Below the pieces are notes generated by a model. The model did not search any database and was not told the DNA's origin. It saw only the letters and a program-made list of their open reading frames with translations. Positions 6,781 to 12,419 of a stretch of DNA of 37,156 bases are shown here, piece after piece. The stretch's first letter is position 1. Every line of letters begins with the position of its first letter. The stretch comes from a virus. Location of the stretch: the IMG/VR virus record IMGVR_UViG_3300044946_000150, positions 1 through 37,156 of that record; one strand, 5' to 3'. A program made the translations under genes and the position numbers.

Positions 6781-7571
6781 GCCGCCACCGGCTCGGCGAG
6801 CAGGCCGGCCACGTCCGCCGTGCCGCCGAGGCGCCTGTGCAGTTCGGCCAGACCCTTCGGCGTGATGCGGACCTGCGGCGGGTCGAGCACGAGCTCGCCG
6901 GTGCGCGGGTGGTAGTGCGACTGCGGCAGCACCAGGAGGCGCCCGTTGTCCACGTGCCGCTGGTAGGGGGCCCAGTGGCCGCTGGTCCGGTAGATCCACT
7001 GGGCGTTGGCGAGGTAGGAGAACAGCCGCGTGCGGCCCGTCCGGATCGCCGGGTCGCGCGACAGGATCTTCGCGGCGTCGGCGACGTCGTAGTCGTCGGA
7101 CGCGGTGGCCAGGGTGTTCCAGTGGTGCGCGGCCGGAGCGAGCTCGGCGACCCGGGTGGCCAGCAGCTCGGCGCGCTCCGCCTGATCGGCGGCCGCGCGC
7201 AGGGCCTCGGCGTAGGTCGCCGGGATCTGCGGGAGCTGACCGAGCGAGTACGAGCCGGTCCTGCGGATCGCGGGCAGCACCTCGTGCGTCACCCAGCGCC
7301 GGAACGACTTCACCTGAGGCGAGCGGCTGATCATCATCAGCGCGTAGATCCCGGGCTCGTTCACGACGGACATGCACTGAGGGCCGCCGGGGGTGTCCAC
7401 GACGGCGGACATCCTCTCGTCGTCGTCCAGCTGGGCCACGGCGTCGCGGTACTTCGCGATGCCGACGACGTCGCAGGCGTCCTTGGCGACGAAGAAGACC
7501 TCGCCCGTGATGAAGACCGTCCGGACCGTCTGCCCGGTCGTCGGGAAGGTGAAGGGCTGGATCTCGGTCAT
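6777..7571 (-). CDS. BRO-N / KilA-C type phage antirepressor
   Basis: The 264-residue protein has a BRO-N domain at residues 1-110: FPTTGQTVRTVFITGEVFFV, DVVGIAKYRDAVAQLDDDER, NEPGIYALMMISRSPQVKSF, then FRRWVTHEVLPAIRRTGSYS. A C-terminal ANT/KilAC-like domain follows at 135-255 (ADAAKILSRDPAIRTGRTRL, ITPKGLAELHRRLGG). Proteins of this type bind DNA and often counteract phage repressors or help switch on lytic growth. The ATG at 7571 shares four bases with the stop of the Cro-like gene, so the two are co-translated from the early leftward promoter. Confidence 0.85.
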   Translation of the reverse strand: MTEIQPFTFPTTGQTVRTVFITGEVFFVAKDACDVVGIAKYRDAVAQLDDDERMSAVVDTPGGPQCMSVVNEPGIYALMMISRSPQVKSFRRWVTHEVLPAIRRTGSYSLGQLPQIPATYAEALRAAADQAERAELLATRVAELAPAAHHWNTLATASDDYDVADAAKILSRDPAIRTGRTRLFSYLANAQWIYRTSGHWAPYQRHVDNGRLLVLPQSHYHPRTGELVLDPPQVRITPKGLAELHRRLGGTADVAGLLAEPVAA

Positions 7572-7834
7572 TCTGACACCTGCTCCTTTCCATCCCGGGA
7601 TTGGGATGAGTCAGGCAAAAAAAGATCACCTACGGTGCGGCCCAGGGCTGACGCAATGATCAGTGCGGCGTCCTCGTCGAGCGTGGGGCGCCTGCCGGTC
7701 AGGAGGTAGCCGATCTGCGTCCGGCTCTTTCCGGTCAGCTCGGCGAGGCTGCGGACGCTGTGCGGCCGGATGACGCGCTGGGACTTGCGGACGCACTCCC
7801 GCAGGTGGTCGAGGTCGCGGATGCGGTAACGCAT
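7568..7834 (-). CDS. Cro-like helix-turn-helix regulator
   Basis: The 88-residue protein (MRYRIRDLDHLRECVRKSQR) has a classic XRE/Cro helix-turn-helix: SVRSLAELTGKSRTQIGYLL, followed by TLDEDAALIIASALGRTVGD and the family ending DLFLP. It is the first gene of the leftward early operon, starting 29 bases below the predicted promoter -10. It faces the repressor gene on the other strand, the usual place of a Cro-type regulator. Excision or replication control are possible alternative roles. Confidence 0.8.
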   Translation of the reverse strand: MRYRIRDLDHLRECVRKSQRVIRPHSVRSLAELTGKSRTQIGYLLTGRRPTLDEDAALIIASALGRTVGDLFLPDSSQSRDGKEQVSE

Positions 7835-7844
7835 TCATGCTCCA

Positions 7845-7863
7845 TTTCGTCTCTGGGATGAAA
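7845..7863. promoter_or_regulatory. Candidate operator at the early leftward promoter
   Basis: An imperfect inverted repeat, TTTCGTC-N5-GATGAAA, has arms matching at 6 of 7 positions. It covers the predicted start point of the leftward transcript and touches its -10 element, so a bound repressor would block early transcription. A related site, TTTCATC-N3-GATGAGA, lies at 8424-8439 (read on the minus strand). Confidence 0.5.
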
Positions 7864-7892
7864 CACTACCGTGCGCCGGGACGGTGCGTCAA
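7863..7892 (-). promoter_or_regulatory. Predicted early leftward promoter
   Basis: On the minus strand there is a -35 TTGACG (7887-7892), an 18-base spacer and a -10 TAGTGT (7863-7868, the actinobacterial TANNNT form). It drives the Cro-like/antirepressor operon. Its -35 overlaps the -35 of the opposite promoter, so the two probably compete for polymerase. Confidence 0.6.
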
Positions 7893-7917
7893 CACTCCCG
7901 AGTGCTCCGGGTAGTAT
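7889..7917 (+). promoter_or_regulatory. Predicted repressor promoter
   Basis: On the plus strand there is a -35 TCAACA (7889-7894), a 17-base spacer and a -10 TAGTAT (7912-7917). Transcription would start near 7924 and lead into the repressor gene. The -35 shares bases 7889-7892 with the opposing promoter. GAAAC half-sites at 7927-7931, 7954-7958 and 7968-7972 lie just downstream and could serve autoregulation. Confidence 0.5.
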
Positions 7918-7980
7918 CCCGTTCTGGAAACGTGGACAATGTGTCCCAGGATAGAAACCACCACGCAGAAACGGTCCGTC

Positions 7981-8367
7981 ATGCCCGAGCAGCCCATGCT
8001 GAGTGACATGATCAAGAAAGAGGTTGACAAGGGCGTCACCTACGCGGAGCTCGAGAAACGTGCCGCCGACCCCACCACGGGCACGACGCGCATCAGCGAC
8101 TCGCAGATCAACCGCTACGCCCTTGGCACCGCCACCCGCATGCCCACGGAAGAGCAGGCGCGGGGGCTGGCTACAGCACTGCGCCTGCCCTACGAACACG
8201 TCCGCCAGGCCGTCATCGCCCAATGGCTGCCCGCCGCGGACGAGGAAGAGGCCGAGCGCGAGCGCCGCGAGCAGATCGCCGAACTCAAGCGGCTGCGCGA
8301 CCAGGCGAACGCCGCTCTCGCGCGGCTCGAGCAGCAGGATGAGGCCGGGGGGCTTCCCGCCGGCTGA
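7981..8367 (+). CDS. Immunity repressor-like protein
   Basis: The 128-residue protein (MPEQPMLSDMIKKEVDKGVT) has an N-terminal DNA-binding domain: TYAELEKRAADPTTGTTRIS, DSQINRYALGTATRMPTEEQ, ARGLATALRLPYEHVRQAVI. This resembles the XRE-type repressors of actinophages. The C-terminal helix (EEAERERREQIAELKRLRDQ) is a strong coiled coil, probably for dimerisation. It is transcribed away from the Cro-like gene from an overlapping divergent promoter, the standard place for the lysogeny repressor. The start is uncertain: 7981 is chosen, but ATGs at 7939 and 7996 are possible because none has a clear ribosome-binding site. Confidence 0.75.
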   Translation: MPEQPMLSDMIKKEVDKGVTYAELEKRAADPTTGTTRISDSQINRYALGTATRMPTEEQARGLATALRLPYEHVRQAVIAQWLPAADEEEAERERREQIAELKRLRDQANAALARLEQQDEAGGLPAG

Positions 8368-8423
8368 ACATACGCGCCGAACCTCTCAAACGCACCGGAT
8401 CATCCCGAGTGCAGCTGAGCGTC

Positions 8424-8439
8424 TCATCCGAGATGAAAT
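8424..8439. promoter_or_regulatory. Second candidate operator (TCATC-CGA-GATGA)
   Basis: A perfect 5-bp inverted repeat, TCATC CGA GATGA (8424-8436), is followed by AA. Read on the minus strand it contains TTTCATC, the same half-site as in the 7845-7863 palindrome. It lies between the repressor and excisionase-like genes and may let the repressor control excision genes. Confidence 0.4.
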
Positions 8440-8440
8440 C

Positions 8441-8479
8441 GGGCCGGTCATGGCGGAACATCCCGCCCATGACCGGCCC
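8441..8479 (+). promoter_or_regulatory. Long inverted repeat covering the start codon of the excisionase-like gene
   Basis: GGGCCGGTCATGG (8441-8453) and CCATGACCGGCCC (8467-8479) are perfect 13-bp arms. One bulged C and three more pairs follow, leaving a six-base loop. The ATG at 8469 lies inside the right arm. In an mRNA starting upstream, the start codon would be buried in a very stable stem. As DNA, the palindrome could be an operator. A leaderless transcript starting at 8469 would escape it. Confidence 0.75.
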
Positions 8480-8678
8480 ACTCGTACCTACCGGCGACGC
8501 CGCCAAGGCCATCGGCGTCGGCCACTCGACCCTCGCGCGCTGGTGGCAGGAAGGCATCGTCACCCCCGCGCTCGTCACGCCTGGCGGTCACGCACGGTGG
8601 GACGTCGATGACCTGCGCGAACAACTCAGAGCGCTACGGCGTGGGGACGGTCCGAGCTCAGGGCAGGCCAGCGGCTGA
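8469..8678 (+). CDS. MerR/HTH_17-like protein, candidate excisionase
   Basis: The 69-residue protein (MTGPLVPTGDAAKAIGVGHS) carries a winged-helix/MerR-type helix-turn-helix: TGDAAKAIGVGHSTLARWWQ, then EGIVTPALVTPGGHARWDVD, which is the wing, and a terminal helix DLREQLRALRR. Small proteins of this kind next to phage integrases act as recombination directionality factors or regulators. It lies between the repressor and the convergent integrase. The start at 8469 gives the compact domain. Longer starts (GTG 8409, ATG 8433) would add an unstructured leader and disrupt no neighbour, so the start is uncertain. Confidence 0.7.
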   Translation: MTGPLVPTGDAAKAIGVGHSTLARWWQEGIVTPALVTPGGHARWDVDDLREQLRALRRGDGPSSGQASG

Positions 8679-8779
8679 GTACTCGATCGGGTGACGATTG
8701 AAATCCTCTCTTTCGCTCCCGAACATCCCGCAGTACGGTGAGGCCTTCACTATCCGCTGGCGCATGTCAGGGGGACGAG

Positions 8780-8950
8780 ATGGTCAATGCGGGGCGTCGT
8801 AGACAGATCCGGGCACGAATGATCGAGATCCGCGCAGAGTTGGAGCAGCTGATCGCCGAACTGGAAGGGGATGGTGCGGACCCCCTTCCAGGCCGCGCTC
8901 CACGCGGATGGCGCAACGCGCGCCCCCGCTGGCCGCGCTCAACGAGATAG
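8780..8950 (+). CDS. Small basic helical ORF, 56 aa
   Basis: This protein starts at ATG 8780 (MVNAGRRRQIRARMIEIRAE), with GGGGGACGAG directly upstream. Residues 8-35 form one charged amphipathic helix (IEIRAELEQLIAELEGDGAD), and the C-terminal 20 residues are Arg/Pro-rich. It is too short to classify. The ribosome-binding site and position before the terminator make it a plausible gene, but it could be a leader of the preceding transcript. Confidence 0.45.
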   Translation: MVNAGRRRQIRARMIEIRAELEQLIAELEGDGADPLPGRAPRGWRNARPRWPRSTR

Positions 8951-8964
8951 GTGAGACAGCACCA

Positions 8965-9001
8965 AGCCCGCGTCCCTTCCCCGGCGCGGGCTCTTCTGTG
9001 T
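8965..9001. terminator. Convergent terminator between the immunity module and integrase
   Basis: AGCCCGCG (8965-8972) and CGCGGGCT (8985-8992) form a perfect 8-bp stem with a 12-base loop. On the plus strand it is followed by the T-rich CTTCTGTGTTC. It lies exactly between the converging plus-strand module and the integrase gene and would stop both. Confidence 0.75.
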
Positions 9002-9007
9002 TCAGGA

Positions 9008-9895
9008 TCAGAGGTCCCCCAAGTTCAACCCGCGCGCCTCATCCAGCGCCCGCGCGGCCTGCCTCCCCTTTGTATACCGCCGCAGCATCTCCGGCCGCTC
9101 CCACCCGGCCACCGCCATCAGACCACCCTCACTACCCCCGGCCGTGAGCCAGCGGTCAGCGAACGTGTGCCGCAGCTGGTGCGGGTGGAACTCCGGCAAC
9201 CCGGCCGCATCCGCACGCGCCGTCAGCGCGCAGTACAGACCGCTGTACCCGAGCCCCTTGCCGCGGTCCCCCAGCCACAGCGCGTCCGTCGCCGCGAGCC
9301 GGTGCGCCCGACGCCCCCGGATGTACCGGTCCAGCGCCCGCGCGGTGAACGGCCCGAACGGCGCTATGCGCCCTTTCCCGCCCTTCCCCCGCCGGATCAC
9401 GACCGTGCCGGCCGCGATGTTCGTCTCCGACAACAGCATGTCCACCGTCTCCGACGCCCGCGACCCGCACTCCACCATCAGCCGGATCAGCGCCTCGTCG
9501 CGCCGCTCCCGGAACCCGTTGCCCTTGCACGCCGCGAGCAGGCCCTTCAGCTCGGCCTCACCCAGCGGCATGATGACCTTCTCGTCCAGCGACGGCCCCT
9601 GCATCCCGGCCAGCGGGTCGGCCGGGATCTCCTTCTCCTCGGCCAGCCACGCGGTGAACCGGCGGCACGCCAGGTGGCGCGAGACCACGGTCGCGGACTC
9701 GCGGATCTCGGCGATGTCGGCGATGAACCGCTGGAAGTTCCGCTTCGACAGGACCGGCGGCGTCCCGGTGGCCTCGCACCAGCGTAGGAACGCTTTCACG
9801 CCGTTGGTGTAGCTCTTCACGGTTTCGGCGCTCTTGCGCTCAGCTCGCAGGGTCAGGTCCCACGACTCGAGCATCTCCCGCAGGTCTATCTCCAC
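9008..9895 (-). CDS. int: Tyrosine-recombinase integrase
   Basis: The 295-residue protein starts at GTG 9895, with GGAGGGG upstream. The N-terminal SAM-like core-binding domain spans residues 5-95 (TVKSYTNGVKAFLRWCEATG). The catalytic domain spans 105-290 with the family residues: Arg146 in CGSRASE, Lys174 in GKGGKGR, His239 and Arg242 in HPHQLRHTFA, Trp265 in AVAGWERPEM and the nucleophile Tyr274 in RRYTKG. It lacks a long arm-binding N-terminal extension. It would integrate the phage at attP, which should lie in the adjacent region up to the tRNA gene at 10509. It faces the immunity module across a shared terminator. Confidence 0.92.
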   Translation of the reverse strand: MEIDLREMLESWDLTLRAERKSAETVKSYTNGVKAFLRWCEATGTPPVLSKRNFQRFIADIAEIRESATVVSRHLACRRFTAWLAEEKEIPADPLAGMQGPSLDEKVIMPLGEAELKGLLAACKGNGFRERRDEALIRLMVECGSRASETVDMLLSETNIAAGTVVIRRGKGGKGRIAPFGPFTARALDRYIRGRRAHRLAATDALWLGDRGKGLGYSGLYCALTARADAAGLPEFHPHQLRHTFADRWLTAGGSEGGLMAVAGWERPEMLRRYTKGRQAARALDEARGLNLGDL

Positions 9896-9957
9896 GACAC
9901 CCCTCCATGATCGGTGTGGGCAATATTTCCACTGAACCAATTACGCCCAACACGAAA

Positions 9958-9989
9958 GTAGCGCCCCGACCTCATGATCGGGGCGCTAC
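9958..9989. terminator. Perfect 12-bp inverted repeat upstream of integrase
   Basis: GTAGCGCCCCGA (9958-9969) and TCGGGGCGCTAC (9978-9989) form a perfect stem with an 8-base loop. Read leftwards it is followed by TTTCGTG, so it could insulate integrase from upstream transcription. Its arm core AGCGCCCCG is shared with the hairpin at 10145-10180. Confidence 0.6.
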
Positions 9990-10435
9990 CAGGGAAAATA
10001 GGCCTCATGGGCCCGGTCGGTCAGTCGAGGTAGTCGCGCACTATACTGCGCGAACCTATTGAGCTCAGGTGCTGGTGGGCTGGTGGGTAGAAGGCACTGA
10101 GCCCTGCAATACCCTTGATTGAGATTCACCCTCTAGAGCCGGTCAGCGCCCCGTCCCTGGTCGAGCAGGAACGGGGCGCTGGGCGCTTGGCCGGTGGCAC
10201 GTGTGCAGCGTACGAAGCGCGCTCCGAGCGTACACCGCGGTGACGACGAAACGCCTGCGCCTGTCACCGGATCCTGCTATCGTCGTACCGCTCCCCAAGA
10301 AAGTCCGAGTGGCGAGAAGAGACCTGTCTACCTCGCCCGCAAGCCCTAAATACGCAAGTCCCCCTCGCGCCTGCGGGCCCGTTGGGGCAGTGCCTGGGCC
10401 CGAAGTACCTGGAACAGGGTGAGGGGAGCTCTCAA
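9990..10435. other. Gene-free region between integrase and tRNA (attP neighbourhood)
   Basis: With the hairpins on either side, this makes about 540 bases without a convincing gene. It holds a TCGCGCA-CTATAC-TGCGCGA palindrome (10034-10053), a long hairpin at 10145-10180 and two AGCGTAC direct repeats near 10208 and 10227 that might be integrase arm sites. Phage attP sites usually lie beside the integrase gene and share sequence with a host tRNA 3' end. The exact core cannot be fixed without a host genome. Confidence 0.5.
10145..10180. terminator. Long GC-rich hairpin (possible bidirectional terminator)
   Basis: AGCGCCCCGT (10145-10154) and ACGGGGCGCT (10171-10180) are perfect 10-bp arms. 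Inside the loop, CCTG and CAGG can extend the stem after a C/A mismatch. It shares its arm core with the hairpin at 9958-9989. There is no strong U-run. Confidence 0.55.
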
Positions 10436-10509
10436 CGCGCCGTGGAGCAGCTCGGTAGCTCGGGGGCCTCATAAGCCTCAGGTCGTGGGTTCGAATCCCA
10501 TCGGCGCCA
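10436..10509 (+). tRNA. tRNA-Met (CAT), initiator-like
   Basis: A complete 74-base cloverleaf. The acceptor CGCGCCG pairs with CGGCGCC in six of seven positions, with a C1xC72 mismatch. The D stem is GAGC/GCTC, the anticodon stem GGGGC/GCCTC with loop CTCATAA, the variable loop AGGTC, and the T arm GTGGG-TTCGAAT-CCCAT. The discriminator is A and CCA is not encoded. The 1:72 mismatch, the A11:T24 pair and the D-arm sequence (TGGAGCAGCTCGGTAGCTCG) are hallmarks of actinobacterial initiator tRNAs. Pairs 29-31:39-41 are all G:C but not the canonical GGG:CCC. It may be a working phage tRNA or a tRNA gene carried at attP. Confidence 0.88.
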
Positions 10510-10562
10510 CCTACCAATTGATCACGCGCAGGGCGGTCTCGAGGGTCAGTGGATCGTCCGAC

Positions 10563-10595
10563 ACGATGCCCGTCGCCACCAGCGGCGGGCATCGT
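10563..10595. terminator. Convergent terminator between tRNA and GntR gene
   Basis: ACGATGCCCG (10563-10572) and CGGGCATCGT (10586-10595) form a perfect 10-bp stem with a 13-base loop. It lies between the plus-strand tRNA and the minus-strand GntR gene. It has the usual GC-rich stem but only a weak U tract. Confidence 0.65.
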
Positions 10596-10603
10596 GCTAT
10601 GCG

Positions 10604-11341
10604 CTACCGCCCGACCCACGTCCGCGCCCTGTGCACCTGGATCGCATACTCCAACACCGTCCCATCCGGACCCAGCACCTGCGACACCTCCAGCAACACC
10701 GGCGAGCCCTCCGCCACGCCGAGGAACCCGGCCTCGAGCTCGCGCGCCTCGTCCGCCGCGACGAACGGGCGCGGAAGCGTCATCTCCAGCCCCAGGATCC
10801 GGCGGATCGCACCGACGCCCCCGTCCACGATCGGCTCGGGCACCCCCAGCTCCGGCACCCGCGCCCAGATCTCCGGCGGGAACCAGGACGTGCCGTACGT
10901 CAGTCCGGCCCCGGCCGCGTCGCGCACGACGTACTCGCGCATCCCGATCACCGCGTCCCGCTCGAGGCCGAACGCGGCCAGCGCCTCCGGGTGCCCCACG
11001 ACGAGCTGCGCGGTGATGATCTGCGGGACCTCGCCAGGGCGGAACAGGACGCCGGTACGCACGGAGCGGTCCAGGCGCTCGAGCGGACCCGACACGGAGT
11101 GCTCGCGGATCGCGACGATCGAGCCCTGGCGCGGCCGGGTGATGATGGTGCCCTCGTCGGCCAGTATCCGCAACGCGGCCTGCGCGGTCATCGGGGCGCA
11201 GGTGTATTCCTCGGCGACCTCGCGGCTCGAGGGGATGAGCGCGCCAGGGACGAATTCGCCGGCTGCGATACGGGATCGCAGGGCCTCGGCGATCTCGTCG
11301 CGGCGCCGGGTCGGCTCTTCGCGCTGCTTCGGCATACCCAT
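10604..11341 (-). CDS. GntR-family (UTRA) transcriptional regulator
   Basis: The 245-residue protein starts at ATG 11341 (MGMPKQREEPTRRRDEIAEA) with GAGGAG upstream. Residues 12-75 are the GntR winged helix (RIAAGEFVPGALIPSSREVA, TAQAALRILADEGTIITRPR). Residues 95-240 are a UTRA/HutC-like effector-binding domain (VIGMREYVVRDAAGAGLTYG, LEVSQVLGPDGTVLEYAIQV). Such proteins repress promoters until a ligand binds. It faces a plus-strand gene across an intergenic palindrome. GntR/UTRA regulators are common in integrative elements of actinobacteria and may control transfer, excision or a carried trait. Whether it belongs to phage regulation or is acquired cargo is unclear. Confidence 0.88.
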   Translation of the reverse strand: MGMPKQREEPTRRRDEIAEALRSRIAAGEFVPGALIPSSREVAEEYTCAPMTAQAALRILADEGTIITRPRQGSIVAIREHSVSGPLERLDRSVRTGVLFRPGEVPQIITAQLVVGHPEALAAFGLERDAVIGMREYVVRDAAGAGLTYGTSWFPPEIWARVPELGVPEPIVDGGVGAIRRILGLEMTLPRPFVAADEARELEAGFLGVAEGSPVLLEVSQVLGPDGTVLEYAIQVHRARTWVGR

Positions 11342-11394
11342 CTGACTGCTCCTCAACTGGTACGGCATCGCCTCTTGGCAGCGTACTACCACAG

Positions 11395-11424
11395 TGATAC
11401 ACCTGACATAGGCCAGCTGTATCA
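11395..11424. promoter_or_regulatory. Candidate GntR operator in a divergent intergenic region
   Basis: TGATACA (11395-11401) and TGTATCA (11418-11424) form a perfect inverted repeat with a 16-base spacer, in the roughly 100-base gap between the GntR gene and the plus-strand gene at 11440. TTGGCA at 11375-11380 may be a -35 for the plus-strand gene, with a weak -10 falling on the left arm. Autoregulation with control of the divergent gene is the likely design. Confidence 0.55.
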
Positions 11425-11439
11425 ACCTGGAGGCTCACT

Positions 11440-11691
11440 ATGACCGACCCGACCGCCCCGGCGCGCTCCGGCGCACGCCAGCGCATCAACGCACTCCCGC
11501 ACGAGCTCGAGCCCGGCGACGTCATCCGCGACTACGGCGTCGAACGCACCGTCACCGGCATCCAGGCCAGCGACAACGCCGTCCTCGACGTCGTCAGCAT
11601 CCTCCTCGACGACCACCCGGACCACGCGCACCTGCCCGACCAGCTCAGTGTCACCGCGACGCAGCCCGTCACCGCGTGGAGAATGGGCTGA
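11440..11691 (+). CDS. Hypothetical protein divergent from GntR
   Basis: The 83-residue protein starts at ATG 11440 (MTDPTAPARSGARQRINALP) with GGAGG seven bases upstream. The sequence from residue 18 onward (ELEPGDVIRDYGVERTVTGI, VLDVVSILLDDHPDHAHLPD) looks like a small beta-barrel or SH3-like fold. It probably shares control with the divergent GntR regulator. I do not recognise the family, and nothing shows a catalytic role. Confidence 0.7.
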   Translation: MTDPTAPARSGARQRINALPHELEPGDVIRDYGVERTVTGIQASDNAVLDVVSILLDDHPDHAHLPDQLSVTATQPVTAWRMG

Positions 11692-11755
11692 GGGCTACCG
11701 ATCACGCGGCGGGCAGTGTAACGTCACGGCCCGTCACCCATCCCGAGGGGGGAAC

Positions 11756-12142
11756 ATGGACCAGCGCGAACCGCAAGACGCTACGCCAGCCCGGCCCGCG
11801 CCGGCCTACACCCCGCCACCCGGCGCGCTCAAGGCCCTGCGCCACCTCGCACGCATCATGGCCCTCGCCATCAGCGACGACGGCACCGAGATCTGGCCCA
11901 GCATGCGCCGCGACCGCTACCCCATCGCCGGAACAACCGTGGAACTCGAGCTCGGCGAGAAGCACGTCACCGCGACCCGCGCCGTCACGATGAGCGTGTT
12001 CGCGCTCGCCGCCAAGAAGCAAGACCTGCACCTGATCTTCAGAGGGCACGGCTTCGAGTTCGCCGCCAAGGTCCCCGGCGCCGGAAAGGGCCGCGCCCGC
12101 GAGTTCGTCGCCGCGTTCAACACGCACGCGCAGAACCTCTAG
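11756..12142 (+). CDS. PH-like (DUF4429-type) domain protein
   Basis: The 128-residue protein starts at ATG 11756 (MDQREPQDATPARPAPAYTP) after a strong GAGGGGGGAAC. After a Pro-rich N-terminus, residues 45-125 read as a small PH-like fold: EIWPSMRRDRYPIAGTTVEL, TRAVTMSVFALAAKKQDLHL, IFRGHGFEFAAKVPGAGKGR and a final helix EFVAAFNTHAQNL. Similar domains occur in actinobacterial proteins of unknown function (my recollection, DUF4429-like). With the gene at 11440 it forms a two-gene plus-strand unit beside GntR, possibly a lysogeny-expressed cargo operon. Its end overlaps the end of the converging lysis gene. Confidence 0.65.
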   Translation: MDQREPQDATPARPAPAYTPPPGALKALRHLARIMALAISDDGTEIWPSMRRDRYPIAGTTVELELGEKHVTATRAVTMSVFALAAKKQDLHLIFRGHGFEFAAKVPGAGKGRAREFVAAFNTHAQNL

Positions 12143-12417
12143 TGGTGCGAGAGCGACCAAAGGATCAGCCCCGACGCCGATGAGAGCGCGCCCGACACGC
12201 CGATCGCGATACCCGCGGCCCTACTGATCCGTTTGTCCTGCGCGGTCAGCCGGTCCGTCAAATCCTTGATCGCGTCCGAGTGCGCCTTCTCGGCGATCCC
12301 GGCCGTCCGGTCGCGCTCGCTGAAAACGGCGAGCTTCCCGTCGACCTGGGCGAACCCGACCTCCACGATGCGCTGGAGATCCGCGAGCCGGGTGTCCAGT
12401 GTCGTCTCCCCGCTCAT
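12139..12417 (-). CDS. Holin-like (XhlA-type) membrane protein
   Basis: The 92-residue protein (MSGETTLDTRLADLQRIVEV) has an N-terminal coiled coil (VDGKLAVFSERDRTAGIAEK, AIKDLTDRLTAQDKRI) and a single C-terminal membrane segment, AAGIAIGVSGALSSASGLIL, ending SLSHH. This layout matches XhlA-type hemolysin/holin proteins. It directly follows the lysin gene at the end of the late operon. It would help release the lysin or act in the membrane. Only one membrane helix is seen, so a partner may be needed. Confidence 0.7.
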   Translation of the reverse strand: MSGETTLDTRLADLQRIVEVGFAQVDGKLAVFSERDRTAGIAEKAHSDAIKDLTDRLTAQDKRISRAAGIAIGVSGALSSASGLILWSLSHH

Positions 12418-12419
12418 GA

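Noticed and set aside
6505-7629. 374-codon frame overlapping the antirepressor
   Set aside because: Only the last 91 codons, from ATG 6780, make a plausible protein. The rest is an Arg/Gly-rich shadow of the antirepressor.
10201-10422. Plus-strand 73-codon ORF upstream of the tRNA
   Set aside because: No ribosome-binding site, no domain pattern, and overlap with hairpins of the integrase-tRNA region.
10143-11525. Minus-strand 460-codon frame containing GADGIRTHDLRLMRPP
   Set aside because: That phrase is the well-known false translation of the antisense of a tRNA. The region is the tRNA gene 10436-10509 plus a shadow of the GntR gene.
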